DNA of 64,000 bases from Actinomadura rudentiformis (lineage in GTDB: Bacteria; Actinomycetota; Actinomycetes; Streptosporangiales; Streptosporangiaceae): the NCBI RefSeq assembly GCF_008923185.1, contig NZ_WBMT01000030.1:62001-126000 (forward strand), in the 5' to 3' direction. Each line of letters starts with the position of its first letter. Within the stretch, counting starts at the first letter, position 1. The notes under the pieces are model-generated. The model did not search any database, was not told the DNA's origin, and saw only the letters and a list, made by a program, of their open reading frames with translations. Below are positions 43,000 through 52,294 of this stretch, piece by piece. The position numbers and the translations under genes were made by a program.

Positions 43000-44130
43000 A
43001 TGATCAACTTCAAGCGGCCGCTGCTCGCGGCCACCCTCGTGTCGGTTCTGGCGGTGACGGCCGCGTGCGGCGACTCGGACGCGGGCACCACCGGTACCGT
43101 CGACGTCGCCGCCGTGAACCAGGCCAAGGCCGCCGTCGCCCAGCTGCTGAAGAATCCCACCGGCATCGAACTCACCGAGCCGGTGTCCAAGCGGCCGCCC
43201 ACGGGCAAGCTCATCGCCGTTCCGGAGAGCCCGCAGCCGGTCACCCACGTCAAGAACCTCGGCATCGTCGAAGCCGGCAAGGCGCTCGGCTGGCGCGTCC
43301 AGGTCATCCCCGAAGGCACCGGCCCCGAGGACGCCGCCAAGGCGTTCGACCAGGCGCTGGCCCTGAAGCCCGACGCGATCGTCTTCTCCGGCACACCGGT
43401 GGCGCTGCTGCGGGCCCAGCTGGAACGGGCCAAGGCGCAAGGCGTCCCGGTCCTCGGGGAGAGCATCACCGACCCCGTGCAGCCCGGGATCATCTCCACG
43501 TCGCTGGACGGCGTCCCCCAGGTGGCGCAGTACGGGAAGATGGTCGGCCAGTACGTCGCGGCGCACAGCGGCGGCAAGGCGCACGCCGCGGTCTTCACCA
43601 TCAGCGGCTATCCGATCCTCACCACCTTCACCGACAACTTCCGGCAGGCGCTGACCTCCGCCTGCCCGTCCTGCAAGGTGACGGTGGTCAACCAGCAGAT
43701 CAGCGACCTGGGCACCAAGACGCCGCAGAGCGTGGTGAGCACGATCCAGCGGGACCCGAGCGTCAACTGGGCGATCTTCTCCATCGGCGATCTCACCCTG
43801 GGCGTGCCCGCGGCCCTGCGGGCCGCCGGCCTGACCGGGAAGGTGAAGATCGGCGGGGAGACGCCCTCGCCCGCCAACATCGCGGCGCTCAAGGCCGGCA
43901 CCGAGGAGGTGTGGACCGGCTTCGCCGCCACGATCCTCGGCTGGCGCGACGTCGACATGCTGGTCCGGCACTTCAACGGCGACAGCCTCGACACGGCCAA
44001 CACGACCCTGCTCCCGACCCAGCTCATCACCAAGGACAACGTCCGCTCGGTCCCGCTGGACTCGAACGGCTACTACGTCGGCTACCCGGGCTACGCCGAC
44101 GCCTTCAAGAAGCTCTGGAAGATCGGCTGA
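43000..44130 (+). CDS. Substrate-binding lipoprotein, type-1 periplasmic-binding fold
   Basis: Binding protein of the importer, 376 residues, with lipobox VTAAC and Cys23 as lipidation site. The mature domain is RbsB-like in arrangement but divergent: the N-lobe starts at about residue 70 (GKLIAVPESPQPVTHVKNLG), preceded by a 45-residue helical segment. AFDQALALKPDAIVFSG and the later WAIFSIGDLTLGVPAALRAAGL are landmarks. GAAGAGGAGCA precedes the ATG. Because it is embedded among degradative genes, its ligand is probably the island's substrate rather than a pentose (inference). Confidence 0.92.
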   Translation: MINFKRPLLAATLVSVLAVTAACGDSDAGTTGTVDVAAVNQAKAAVAQLLKNPTGIELTEPVSKRPPTGKLIAVPESPQPVTHVKNLGIVEAGKALGWRVQVIPEGTGPEDAAKAFDQALALKPDAIVFSGTPVALLRAQLERAKAQGVPVLGESITDPVQPGIISTSLDGVPQVAQYGKMVGQYVAAHSGGKAHAAVFTISGYPILTTFTDNFRQALTSACPSCKVTVVNQQISDLGTKTPQSVVSTIQRDPSVNWAIFSIGDLTLGVPAALRAAGLTGKVKIGGETPSPANIAALKAGTEEVWTGFAATILGWRDVDMLVRHFNGDSLDTANTTLLPTQLITKDNVRSVPLDSNGYYVGYPGYADAFKKLWKIG

Positions 44131-44164
44131 CCCTCGGCGGGTCGTCTGCGAAGGGAAGATCACC

Positions 44165-44941
44165 ATGCTCAAGGGACTGGCGGGCAAGACCGTGGTCGTC
44201 ACGGGTGCCGCCGGCGCGATCGGCGCCGCGGTCTGCCGGCGGCTGGCCGAGGAGGGCTGTACCGTCGTCGCGGCCGACATCGACCGGTCCGCCGTCGAGG
44301 ACATGGCCGGCAAGCTCGGCGACGGCGTGGTGCCCCTCGCCGCCGACGTGACCACGCCGGAGGGCGCCACGGCGTGCGTGGACGCCGCAGTGGCGATCTC
44401 GGGACGGCTCGACCTCTTCCATGCCAACGCCGGAGTGGAATGCCGGGTGCGTCCGGTCGCCGAACTCGACATCGCCGACTACGACCGCGTCTTCGCCGTG
44501 AACGTCCGAGGCGTGTTCCTCTGCGCGCAGGCGGCCGTACAACGCTTCACCGAACAGGGAGGCGGGGGCGGGCTGCTGTTCACCGCCTCCATCGCCGCGC
44601 TCATGGGCACCGCCGGCACGTCCGTCTACAACGCCTCCAAGCACGCCGTGCACGGGCTGGCGCGCTGCCTGGCCCGTGAGGTCGGGGGCCAGGGCATCCG
44701 CGTGAACACCCTCGCCCCTGGCGTGGTCGACACCCGCATGATGCGCTCCCTCGAAGAGGGGCTGGCCCCCCTCGCGGGAGTCGGCGCCGCGGATTTCAAG
44801 ACGGCGATGGAGCAGCAGGTGCCGCTCGGCCGCTACGCGACGCCTGATGAGATCGCCGCGACCGCCGCGTGGATCCTCAGCGACGAGGTCCCCTACCTGC
44901 ACGGCGAGGTCGTCACCGTCGGCGGCGGCATCGCCCCCTGA
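44165..44941 (+). CDS. SDR-family oxidoreductase
   Basis: Short-chain dehydrogenase, 258 residues: TGAAGAIG cofactor motif, HANAGVE instead of NNAG, Ser in FTASIAA, Tyr/Lys in YNASK, and LAPGVVDTRMM. GAAGGGAAGATCACC precedes the ATG. The end HGEVVTVGGGIAP differs from the usual VDGG. Fourth gene of the importer operon; it likely acts on a hydroxyl of the imported compound. Confidence 0.92.
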   Translation: MLKGLAGKTVVVTGAAGAIGAAVCRRLAEEGCTVVAADIDRSAVEDMAGKLGDGVVPLAADVTTPEGATACVDAAVAISGRLDLFHANAGVECRVRPVAELDIADYDRVFAVNVRGVFLCAQAAVQRFTEQGGGGGLLFTASIAALMGTAGTSVYNASKHAVHGLARCLAREVGGQGIRVNTLAPGVVDTRMMRSLEEGLAPLAGVGAADFKTAMEQQVPLGRYATPDEIAATAAWILSDEVPYLHGEVVTVGGGIAP

Positions 44942-44999
44942 GCATCCCCGGAGACCGGGCCGACCCCCCGGATCTCCTTCCACCACCCGGCAGGAAGAC

Positions 45000-45062
45000 C
45001 AGATGCCACCCGAGGAGGGCCAGATGCCACCTGAGGAGTACCAGATGCCACCCGAGAACACC
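45000..45062. repeat. Three 21-bp tandem repeats, each carrying an ATG
   Basis: Units at 45000-45020, 45021-45041 and 45042-45062 begin CAGATGCCACC. The first two continue into GAGGAG and so place a Shine-Dalgarno sequence in front of the next unit's ATG. They encode MPPEEGQ, MPPEEYQ and MPPENTA. Confidence 0.9.
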
Positions 45063-46772
45063 GCGTCGTCCTGGGACACGGCGCCGAGCGCGCGCTTTCC
45101 CATCTACACCAGGCTGAACGCCGCCGACGTGCTGCCCGATCCGCTCACGCCGCTCGGCGCCAGCCTCGCCTGGCGGCCGCACATCTTCCCGGGCTGGGCC
45201 GCGGGCTACGTCGCGCTCGACGCCTTCCGGCCGTCCGAGCTGGATCCCGCCGGGGCCGCCGTCGGCGGGATCTTCTACGGGCACCTCTATGTCAACCAGT
45301 CCAGCGTGCGGGTCGTCGGCATCCGGGCCGGCATCGGGGCGGACGCCATCGACGCCGCCTTCTTCGCCCACCCGGACGCTCCCCCGCACGTGCCCCACCA
45401 GGACGACGTCAACGAGGAGCTGTCGGAGCGGATGGCGGCGCGCACGCAGTGGGCGCTGACCACCACGTCCGTCCCGGAGATCGAGGAGGACCAGAGGATC
45501 GCCGACCGGGTCCGCGCCGAACGGCCGGAGCTGCCGGAGCTGTCGCTCGCGGCGCTGGTCGCGCGCGCCCGGTCGATGATGCCGATCGAGCGGCTGATGT
45601 GGCGCGGCGAGACCATCGGCAGCAACCAGGCGGCGATCGGGCCGGGCGTGATCGGCGCCCTGGTCGGTGCGGCTGACCCCTCCCTTGTGGTGCGGCTGAT
45701 CGGCAAGGCCGGGGACGTCGACTCCGCCGCCCCGTCCTACGCGCTCTGGGAGCTGTCGCGCGAGGTCTGGGCGGACCCGGGCCTCACCGCGACGTTCGAC
45801 GGCGGCGTGGAGGGGCTGGCGGCACGGATCGACGCCGCTCACCCGGACTTCGCCGGAAGGTTCCGGGGGTTCCTGCGCGAGTACGGCTACCGAGGGCCGG
45901 GGGAGTGGGACATCGGCGCCGACAGCTGGGAGACGCGGCCCGAGCTGGTCCTGGCACTCGTCGACCGGCTGCGCCACCTGGACGAGGACGCCTCGCCCGC
46001 CGCCCGGCAGCGGCGCCAGGCCGAGGACACCCAGGCGGCGATGGACCGCGCGCTCGAGATCGTCGGTGACGACGAGACCGCCAGGCAGACCCTCCGCACG
46101 GCCGTGGCCTCGGCGCGGCGCTTCGCCGCCTTCCGCGAACGCGGCAAGACCAACGCCGTCAAGGTGCTGCACGAGGCCCGCGTCGCCCTGCTGGAGGTGG
46201 GGCGACGGCTGCACGAGGCCGGCCATCTCGACGGCCCGCGGCAGGTCTTCATGGCGCTTGAGCACGAACTCGACGGCCTCGTCGCCGAGCCGCAGGAGCT
46301 GAAGGAGACGCTCGCGCGCCGCGAGAAGGAGTGGCGGTCGCTGTTCGGCCTGGAACTGCCGACCTTCATCGACGCGAACAGCCCGCTGCCCTCGCTGGAG
46401 CAGCTCTCGTCCCGCAGCGACGCCGAGCACGCGCCGGCGCGGGTGGGAGAGGTGCTGCGGGGAGCCCCGGCCTCCGGCGGCGTGATCCGCGGCAGGGCGC
46501 GGGTCGTGACCGACATCTCCCAGATCGCCGAGTTCGAACCGGGCGAGATCCTGGTGGCTCCGCAGACCGATCCGTCCTGGACGCCCCTGTTCATGGCGTC
46601 GGCCGGTGTGGTCGTCGACACCGGGTCGATGGGCAGCCACGCCATGATCGTCAGCCGGGAGCTGGGCATCCCCTGCGCCGCCGGCGTCCAGGACGCCACC
46701 CGGCGCATCCCCACCGGAGCCCTCGTCGAGGTCGACGGCTCCACCGGAACCGTGACCGTGCTCGACCTCTGA
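45003..46772 (+). CDS. PEP-utilizing swivel-domain protein, ATP-grasp-less (paralogue B, 589 aa)
   Basis: Same architecture and length as the protein at 13111-14880. A rifampin-phosphotransferase-like N-terminal region (FPIYTRLNAADVLPDPLTPLG) is followed by a helical middle (RERGKTNAVKVLHEARVAL matches RERTKTNAVTFINEVRMAA in paralogue A). The C-terminal phosphohistidine swivel is VDTGSMGSHAMIVSRELGIP, with His546 as the expected phospho-acceptor. No ATP-grasp domain is attached. Three in-frame ATGs (45003, 45024, 45045) lie in 21-bp repeats; the latter two have better Shine-Dalgarno sequences, so the protein may start up to 14 residues later. An SDR twin follows 14 bp downstream. Confidence 0.8.
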   Translation: MPPEEGQMPPEEYQMPPENTASSWDTAPSARFPIYTRLNAADVLPDPLTPLGASLAWRPHIFPGWAAGYVALDAFRPSELDPAGAAVGGIFYGHLYVNQSSVRVVGIRAGIGADAIDAAFFAHPDAPPHVPHQDDVNEELSERMAARTQWALTTTSVPEIEEDQRIADRVRAERPELPELSLAALVARARSMMPIERLMWRGETIGSNQAAIGPGVIGALVGAADPSLVVRLIGKAGDVDSAAPSYALWELSREVWADPGLTATFDGGVEGLAARIDAAHPDFAGRFRGFLREYGYRGPGEWDIGADSWETRPELVLALVDRLRHLDEDASPAARQRRQAEDTQAAMDRALEIVGDDETARQTLRTAVASARRFAAFRERGKTNAVKVLHEARVALLEVGRRLHEAGHLDGPRQVFMALEHELDGLVAEPQELKETLARREKEWRSLFGLELPTFIDANSPLPSLEQLSSRSDAEHAPARVGEVLRGAPASGGVIRGRARVVTDISQIAEFEPGEILVAPQTDPSWTPLFMASAGVVVDTGSMGSHAMIVSRELGIPCAAGVQDATRRIPTGALVEVDGSTGTVTVLDL

Positions 46773-46786
46773 CCCCAGGAGAGATC

Positions 46787-47563
46787 ATGAAGCTGCAGGA
46801 CAAGGTCGCCGTCGTCACCGGGGGAACGGCCGGCATCGGCAAGGCCATCGCGGCCGCCTTCCTCGCCGAGGGCGCACGCGTCGTCATCAACGGCCGCAGC
46901 CCGGAGAAGGGCGAGAAGGCGCTGGCCGAACTCGGCGCGGGGGACCGTGCCGTGTTCTGCCGGGGCGACGTCAACGACAAGGACGACATCGAGCGGCTGA
47001 TCACGACCGCCGTCGACACGTTCGGACGGCTCGACATCCTCGTCAACAACGCCGGCGGGGCGGCCAGGCTCGCCCCGGTCACCGAGCTCACCGACGAGGA
47101 CTGGGATCTCCACATGAAGTGGAACCTGTACTCCACGTTCTATGCCACCCGGGCGGCGTTGCGCCTCATGCTGCCGCGCAAGTGGGGCCGCGTCATCAAT
47201 ATCTCCTCCGTCGAGGGCAAGCACGGCAAACCCGTCATCACCCCCTACGTCACCGCCAAGCACGCCATCAACGGGTTCACCAAGGCGGTCGCCAAGGAGG
47301 TCGGCACGGAGGGGATCACGGTCAACGCCCTGTGCCCCGGCATCATCATCACCGACATCGTCAAGGACGAAGGCCCGCGAACCGCCGAGGCCATGGGCAT
47401 CACCTACGAGCAGCTGATCGAGATGTACGTCCAGGACTCGGCGATCAAACGGCCGAACACGGTCGAGGAGGTCGCCGCCGTCGCGGTCCTGCTCGCGTCC
47501 GACGCCGGCGCGGGCATCACCGGCGCGATGCTCAGCATCGACGGCGGCACCGCCGCCTACTGA
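46787..47563 (+). CDS. SDR-family oxidoreductase (module B)
   Basis: Short-chain dehydrogenase of 258 residues, visibly paralogous to the SDR at 14874-15653: both share NISSVEGK, KHAINGFTKAVA, the ITYEQ(L/F) segment and the GITG...DGGTAA end. Cofactor motif TGGTAGIG, Tyr/Lys in YVTAK. AGGAGAGATC precedes the ATG. In both copies the SDR is adjacent to a swivel protein, but the gene order is reversed, which argues for a functional pair. Confidence 0.93.
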   Translation: MKLQDKVAVVTGGTAGIGKAIAAAFLAEGARVVINGRSPEKGEKALAELGAGDRAVFCRGDVNDKDDIERLITTAVDTFGRLDILVNNAGGAARLAPVTELTDEDWDLHMKWNLYSTFYATRAALRLMLPRKWGRVINISSVEGKHGKPVITPYVTAKHAINGFTKAVAKEVGTEGITVNALCPGIIITDIVKDEGPRTAEAMGITYEQLIEMYVQDSAIKRPNTVEEVAAVAVLLASDAGAGITGAMLSIDGGTAAY

Positions 47564-47577
47564 TGGAGGCACCGAGC

Positions 47578-49185
47578 ATGGAAACCTACGACGTCGTCGT
47601 GCTCGGCACCGGCGCCGCGGGCCTCACCGCGGCGCTGGCCGCCCACGACGGGGGAGCCCGTGTCGGCCTCTTCGAGAAGGCGTCCCAGGTCGGCGGGACG
47701 ACGGCCTGGTCCGGCGGGATGGTCTGGATCCCCGGCAACCCGCACATGGCCGACTTGGGCCTGGACGACGACCGCGTGCAGGCCCTGACCTACCTGGAAT
47801 CGCTCTCGCACGGCCTGATGGATCCCGATCTCGCGGCCGCCTTCGTCGACACCGGGCCCGAGGCGGTCCTCTGGCTGGAGGCCAAGACCCCGGTCGAGTT
47901 CCGCGTCATCCCGGGCTTCCCCGACTACCACTCCGAACATCCGGGCGCCAAACGCGGCCGCTCGCTGGAGACCCTGCTGTTCCCGTTCGACCGTCTCGGC
48001 CCGTGGGCGGAGCGGGTCACCACCGGCTACCAGATCACCGGCAACATCATGATGGGCGAGACCTCCCTCGGCCGGGGCGCGCCCGGCGGCGTGCCGGAGG
48101 AGGAACTGGCCCGCCGGCGGATCCACGACGAGCGCGGCGCGGGCCAGGGCCTGGCCGGCGCCCTGCTGGCCGGATGCCTGGACCGCGGCATCGAACCTCG
48201 CACCGGCAGCAGGGCCGTGGAGCTCATCGTCGACGACGGTCAGGTCACGGGCGTCCGCTTCGAGACGGCCACCGGCCCCCTCCTCGTACGGGCGACAGCC
48301 GGAGTGGTCCTGGCGACCGGCGGTTTCGAAGGCGACGCTGAGCTCGTCCGTGCCTTCCTGCGCGGCCCGATGGAGCGCCCGGTCTCCACTCCGACCAACA
48401 CCGGCGACGGGCTGCGGATGGCCATGCGCGTCGGCGCGAGCCTGGGCAACATGCGGGAGGCCTGGTGGGTACCGACGATCGACATCGACCACCCCCAGGC
48501 AGGAAGGGTGCCGTGGCAGGTCAACGGTGAGCGGTCCAAACCGCACTGCATCATGGTCAACCGTGCCGGACGGCGCTTCGCGAACGAGGCGGCCAACTAC
48601 AACGCGCTGGGGGCGGCCTTCCACGTGCTGGACGTCACCACGTTCGACTATGTCAACCATCCCGCCTGGATGGTCTTCGACCACCACTACCTCACCCGCT
48701 ACGGCCTGGCCGGCCACCGTCCGGACCATCCCACTCCCAGCTGGATGATCGAGGCACCGACCGTCGAGAAGCTCGCCTGCGCCCTGGACATCCGGCCCGA
48801 GACGCTGACGGAGACCGTCGAACGGTGGAACCGCCATGCCGACGCCGACCCCGACTTCGGCCGGGGTGACAGTGTCACCGACCGGTGGTGGGGCGATCCG
48901 GCGCTCGGTGACACCGCCGCCTCGACGATCGGCCCCCTGGACACCGCGCCGTTCTATGCGGTCCAGGTCCGCAGCGGCACCCTCGGGACCAAGGGTGGAC
49001 CGCGCACGGACACCAGCGCACGCGTCCTCGACGTCGACGGCCGGCCCATTCCCGGCCTCTACGCCGCCGGCAACACCATGGCCTCCGTCATGCACATGAC
49101 CTATGGCGGAGCCGGCGGCACACTCGGGCCCGCCATCGTCTTCGGGTACATCGCGGGACGCCACGCCGCCGGGGAGACGCCATGA
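47578..49185 (+). CDS. FAD-dependent dehydrogenase, 3-ketosteroid-delta1-dehydrogenase-like
   Basis: Flavoprotein of 535 residues in the fumarate reductase/KstD group. The N-terminal Rossmann motif is VVVLGTGAAGLTAALAAHDGG with EKASQVGGTTAWSGGMVW; VVLATGGFEGD and the C-terminal LYAAGNTMASVMHMTYGGAGGTLGPAIVFGYIAG follow. KstD-type enzymes introduce a ring double bond next to a ketone. The ATG at 47578 follows GGAGG with good spacing; another ATG at 47563 lacks a site. Whether the substrate is a steroid or a smaller cyclic ketone cannot be told. Confidence 0.9.
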   Translation: METYDVVVLGTGAAGLTAALAAHDGGARVGLFEKASQVGGTTAWSGGMVWIPGNPHMADLGLDDDRVQALTYLESLSHGLMDPDLAAAFVDTGPEAVLWLEAKTPVEFRVIPGFPDYHSEHPGAKRGRSLETLLFPFDRLGPWAERVTTGYQITGNIMMGETSLGRGAPGGVPEEELARRRIHDERGAGQGLAGALLAGCLDRGIEPRTGSRAVELIVDDGQVTGVRFETATGPLLVRATAGVVLATGGFEGDAELVRAFLRGPMERPVSTPTNTGDGLRMAMRVGASLGNMREAWWVPTIDIDHPQAGRVPWQVNGERSKPHCIMVNRAGRRFANEAANYNALGAAFHVLDVTTFDYVNHPAWMVFDHHYLTRYGLAGHRPDHPTPSWMIEAPTVEKLACALDIRPETLTETVERWNRHADADPDFGRGDSVTDRWWGDPALGDTAASTIGPLDTAPFYAVQVRSGTLGTKGGPRTDTSARVLDVDGRPIPGLYAAGNTMASVMHMTYGGAGGTLGPAIVFGYIAGRHAAGETP

Positions 49186-49937
49186 CCGGCAGGACGGCCG
49201 TGGTCACCGGTGCGGCCGGTGGCATCGGCCGTGCGACGGCACTGGCGTTCGCCGAGGCGGGGGCGAGTGTGACCGTCGTGGACTTGGCGGCCGACGAGGG
49301 ACGGGAGACGGCCCGCCTCATCGAGCAGGCCGGCGGACGGGCCCGCTTCATCCCCGCCGACGTCGGCGACGCCACCGACGTCCAGCACATGATCGACGAA
49401 ACGGTGAAGACGTTCGGCCGCCTCGACTGCGCCGTCAACGCCGCCGCGATCGGCCCCGAAACCGTCCCCCTGGCCGAATGCGACGAGGCGACCGCCGACA
49501 GGCTGCTGCGCGTCAACCTCATGTCGGTGTTCCTGTGCATGAGATGCGAGATCAACCAGATGCTGGAGCAGGACACCGGCGGGGCGATCGTCAACATCGC
49601 CTCCGTCAACTCCTTCCGGCCCCAGCCGCACCAGGCCGTCTACACCGCGACCAAACACGGTGTGCTCGGCCTCACCCGAGCCGCGGCCGTCGACTACGCC
49701 TCCGCCGGCATCCGGATCAACGCCATCTGCCCCGGCGCCATCGCCACCCCCATGCTCGATGCCGCGATCAAGCAGCGCGGCCGGGATCCCTCCGAGGTTG
49801 CGGACCGGCTCAGCCTGCTCGGCCGCTTCGGCCGGCCGGACGAGATCGCCAAGGCCGCCCTTTGGCTGTGCTCAGACGAGGCGTCCTTCACCATCGGCCA
49901 CGCCCTCGCCGTCGACGGCGGCTACCTGGCCCGCTGA
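49182..49937 (+). CDS. SDR-family oxidoreductase
   Basis: Short-chain dehydrogenase of 251 residues: TGAAGGIG cofactor motif, VNAAAIGPE in place of NNAG, Ser in NIASVNS, Tyr/Lys in YTATK, CPGAIATPM. It overlaps the flavoprotein stop by 4 bp (ATGA) and is the last gene of the importer operon. It probably forms the ketone for, or reduces the product of, the KstD-like enzyme (inference). Confidence 0.93.
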   Translation: MTGRTAVVTGAAGGIGRATALAFAEAGASVTVVDLAADEGRETARLIEQAGGRARFIPADVGDATDVQHMIDETVKTFGRLDCAVNAAAIGPETVPLAECDEATADRLLRVNLMSVFLCMRCEINQMLEQDTGGAIVNIASVNSFRPQPHQAVYTATKHGVLGLTRAAAVDYASAGIRINAICPGAIATPMLDAAIKQRGRDPSEVADRLSLLGRFGRPDEIAKAALWLCSDEASFTIGHALAVDGGYLAR

Positions 49938-50307
49938 CCGGAACCCGCGGAGAAACCATGGGCCGCGGCATCAGCTCGCCCGCGCGTCAGCGGTGCTTCT
50001 TAAGCGACCTGCGTTCTTCGGCTTGGTGTGCGGCCCGGACTCCGGGGGCGTGTGGTCCGCCAGGCCCAGGCGCCGTCTGCCTGGCCGGGCATGAACTGCG
50101 TCTGCTCGCCGCGATCGCCAGCCGGAATGAGGCCACGCCGGTGATCCGCGGGTCGCCCTCCAGCGACGCGAGCGCGGCCCCGGCGCCTACCGGGCGACCG
50201 CGTTGCGGCACGGGAAGATCCGGATCGAGTGCGCCGCTCGTTCGTCGTCATCGATCTCAAGCAGGCCGCTGTCCAGCGCGGCCCTCGGAATGCTCGGTGA
50301 TCGAATT
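49938..50307. other. Intergenic stretch at the end of the catabolic island
   Basis: No gene I can support. Reading frames are open by composition only and show no family similarity. Codon bias is weaker than in neighbouring genes, so a degraded gene is possible. The sequence marks the transition from the catabolic operon to the XRE/DUF397 regulatory genes. Confidence 0.4.
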
Positions 50308-50889
50308 TCACTGGCGTGTGTGGGCTTTGGAGATGGCCCGCGCAAGGGTGTCCAGGGTGATCGCGCTGACCAGACGCGAGGAAGGCCCGCGCGGAATGAG
50401 AGCCCACCACCGCTGGGTGTGGATGCCCCACCAGCAGGAGACGCCTGGGAAGCGCCGCCGTACCTCCGACACCGTCATCGCTCGGTCCGGGATGATGCCC
50501 AACGCGGCCGGAAGCCACGGTCCGAGGAGGAGTGCGATCGTCTCCGCAGCGGCCGTGGGGTCATCATGCGGTCCGAGCAGGATGCCGGTGCTCGTTCGGT
50601 ACCACCACTCGTCGCTACGGCCAGGACCGACGGCGATCGTTTCGCCGACGTGAGTGGCGGACGGGATGTAGACGCGCAACCTCGGGGGGTCGTCTTCGTA
50701 GCGGGGGAGCGTCGGTAGGCCCTTGCTGGCAAGCGCGTCAGCGAGGCGGTCCAGGTGGACGGTCGGGGAAGGGGCCGCGCGGACGGTGTGCCCGGGGGGA
50801 CCCTCACCGGCCGCGCGGCCCTTCCTCCCCCGGCGGAGCCGCGCACTCCAGCGGCGCGGCTCCTTCCGGTGACGTCGCAGGAGCGTCAT
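50308..50889 (-). CDS. Uncharacterised protein of the XRE/DUF397 neighbourhood (about 193 aa)
   Basis: Basic N-terminus, then a segment VHLDRLADALASKGL and a Trp-rich part (SDEWWYRTSTGILLGP, SCWWGIHTQRWWALIP). Similar small proteins commonly accompany XRE-DUF5753 regulators in actinomycetes, but I cannot name a function. Start taken at the ATG at 50889, which overlaps the upstream gene's stop by one base (TGATG). Confidence 0.7.
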   Translation of the reverse strand: MTLLRRHRKEPRRWSARLRRGRKGRAAGEGPPGHTVRAAPSPTVHLDRLADALASKGLPTLPRYEDDPPRLRVYIPSATHVGETIAVGPGRSDEWWYRTSTGILLGPHDDPTAAAETIALLLGPWLPAALGIIPDRAMTVSEVRRRFPGVSCWWGIHTQRWWALIPRGPSSRLVSAITLDTLARAISKAHTRQ

Positions 50890-51110
50890 CACCGGGCCCT
50901 CCGTCCGCGTTCGGCGTCGAGTGCCTGCCGCAGGTCGGCGGAGCTGTCGCGGATCACGGTCGGGTCGATACCGGCCGAGTCGTCGTGGAGGGTCGCGACC
51001 CAGTCGCCCGGGAGGCCGTCGTACCGGGTCGATCGCCAGATTCGGTGCCCGGGGAAGTCGGCGCGAAGCCGGGCGAGTGCCTGGTCATCGGGATTTGTGT
51101 GCGTATCCAT
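50889..51110 (-). CDS. Small hypothetical protein (73 aa), coupled to the following gene
   Basis: DQALARLRADFPGHRIWRS and GDWVATLHDDSAGIDPTVI form a compact alpha/beta pattern often found next to actinomycete XRE regulators. The ATG at 51110 is preferred over 51155, since family members usually start just before this region. It is divergent from the XRE gene at 51264, sharing a 150-bp promoter region. Confidence 0.65.
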   Translation of the reverse strand: MDTHTNPDDQALARLRADFPGHRIWRSTRYDGLPGDWVATLHDDSAGIDPTVIRDSSADLRQALDAERGRRAR

Positions 51111-51263
51111 CACGTAGCGAGCCTCATGGGTCGGAAACTCTCGGTTACGACTCACAAGCTTGCTGTGATCGCCGTACTCTCGGAAAGAGCAAGAAGCCCA
51201 CCCTTCGAAAGCCCATGTCGGTCGTTAGAAACCGCCCCCGATTTCGAATCAGCGGAGTGCCCG

Positions 51264-52091
51264 ATGCCCCGTCGCCCCCGTGACCCTGGTGTCCCGCAAT
51301 CGCCAACCGAATACTTCGGGACTGAGCTGCGCGCCTATCGCGAAGCGGCAGGTCTGACGCGGCCGCAGCTCGCCGAGCAGCTCGGCTATACGCCGCAGTG
51401 GATCGGCCAGATCGAAGCAGGTAGAAGCACTCCATCCGAGGACTTCGCCAAGGACTGCGACACGTTCTTCCACACGAATGGAACATTCCACCGAATGTGG
51501 ACATGGATCCAGCTTCTTGGAAGGCTCAAGGTGCTTCCGCCGGGTTTTCCCGATTTTCTGGATCGTGAGGCTGAGGCCACGATGATGCACATCTTCGAGA
51601 CGATGGTGATCACCGGACTATTCCAGACGCCCGAGTACGCCTACGACGTGCTCAAGGCCGGGCGGACGCCCGAGGTGATCGAGCAACTTGTGGCCACCCG
51701 GGTGGAGCGGCAGGAACTCCTGGACGGCGAAGATCCGCCACATATCGTCGCGATCTTCGATGAAGGAGCGGTCCGCCGCCCGATAGGTGATCGGGAGGTC
51801 ATGAGGGGTCAGCTTCGGCGGCTGATCGAGCTTGCCCAGCGGCCGAACATCACCGTTCAGATTGTCCCGTCCAGCAAAGGCTCCTATGCGGGGTTGCCGG
51901 GAGCGTTCATGGTCCTGGGATTCGTTGATGCTCCGGATGTCGTTCATGTTGGCGGGCATGTGGAAGCGCAGCTCATCGAGCACACCGGCACCGTTCGCAA
52001 CTATGCGCTACGGTTCGATTTGATCAGGGGTGCGGCTATGTCCGCTGATGACTCCCTTGAGCTGCTTCGTGCGATCTTGGAGAGCCTATGA
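51264..52091 (+). CDS. XRE-family helix-turn-helix protein with DUF5753
   Basis: A 275-residue DNA-binding regulator. Helix-turn-helix at about residues 13-65 (FGTELRAYREAAGLTRPQLAEQLGYTPQWIGQIEAGRSTPSEDFA), then DUF5753 (LDREAEATMMHIFETMVITGLFQTPEYA, TVQIVPSSKGSYAGLPGAFMVL). In streptomycetes such proteins pair with DUF397 proteins; two DUF397 genes follow directly, the first overlapping the stop by 4 bp. The targets are unknown. Confidence 0.94.
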   Translation: MPRRPRDPGVPQSPTEYFGTELRAYREAAGLTRPQLAEQLGYTPQWIGQIEAGRSTPSEDFAKDCDTFFHTNGTFHRMWTWIQLLGRLKVLPPGFPDFLDREAEATMMHIFETMVITGLFQTPEYAYDVLKAGRTPEVIEQLVATRVERQELLDGEDPPHIVAIFDEGAVRRPIGDREVMRGQLRRLIELAQRPNITVQIVPSSKGSYAGLPGAFMVLGFVDAPDVVHVGGHVEAQLIEHTGTVRNYALRFDLIRGAAMSADDSLELLRAILESL

Positions 52092-52294
52092 GGACGCCGG
52101 ATTACACGCCATTGTGCTGGCGCAAAAGTAGTCATAGTGATGACACAGGCGGCGCGTGTGTCGAGCTTGCCGACCTTGATGGTGGGGTCGCGGTGCGGGA
52201 TTCCAAAGATCCTGAAGGGCCTCAGCTGGTGTTCGGCACCGCGGACTGGGGGACGTTCGCCCGGCGGGTCAAGGAAGGGCGGCTCGACCTGTGA
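52088..52294 (+). CDS. DUF397 protein
   Basis: A 68-residue protein with the full signature: W(R)KSSHS, ACVELADLDGGVAVRDSKDPEGPQLVF, W..FARRVKEGRLDL. DUF397 proteins act with XRE-DUF5753 partners as small regulators in a toxin-antitoxin-like or developmental switch. ATGA overlap with the XRE gene upstream and with the second DUF397 gene (GTGA) downstream. Confidence 0.93.
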   Translation: MRTPDYTPLCWRKSSHSDDTGGACVELADLDGGVAVRDSKDPEGPQLVFGTADWGTFARRVKEGRLDL

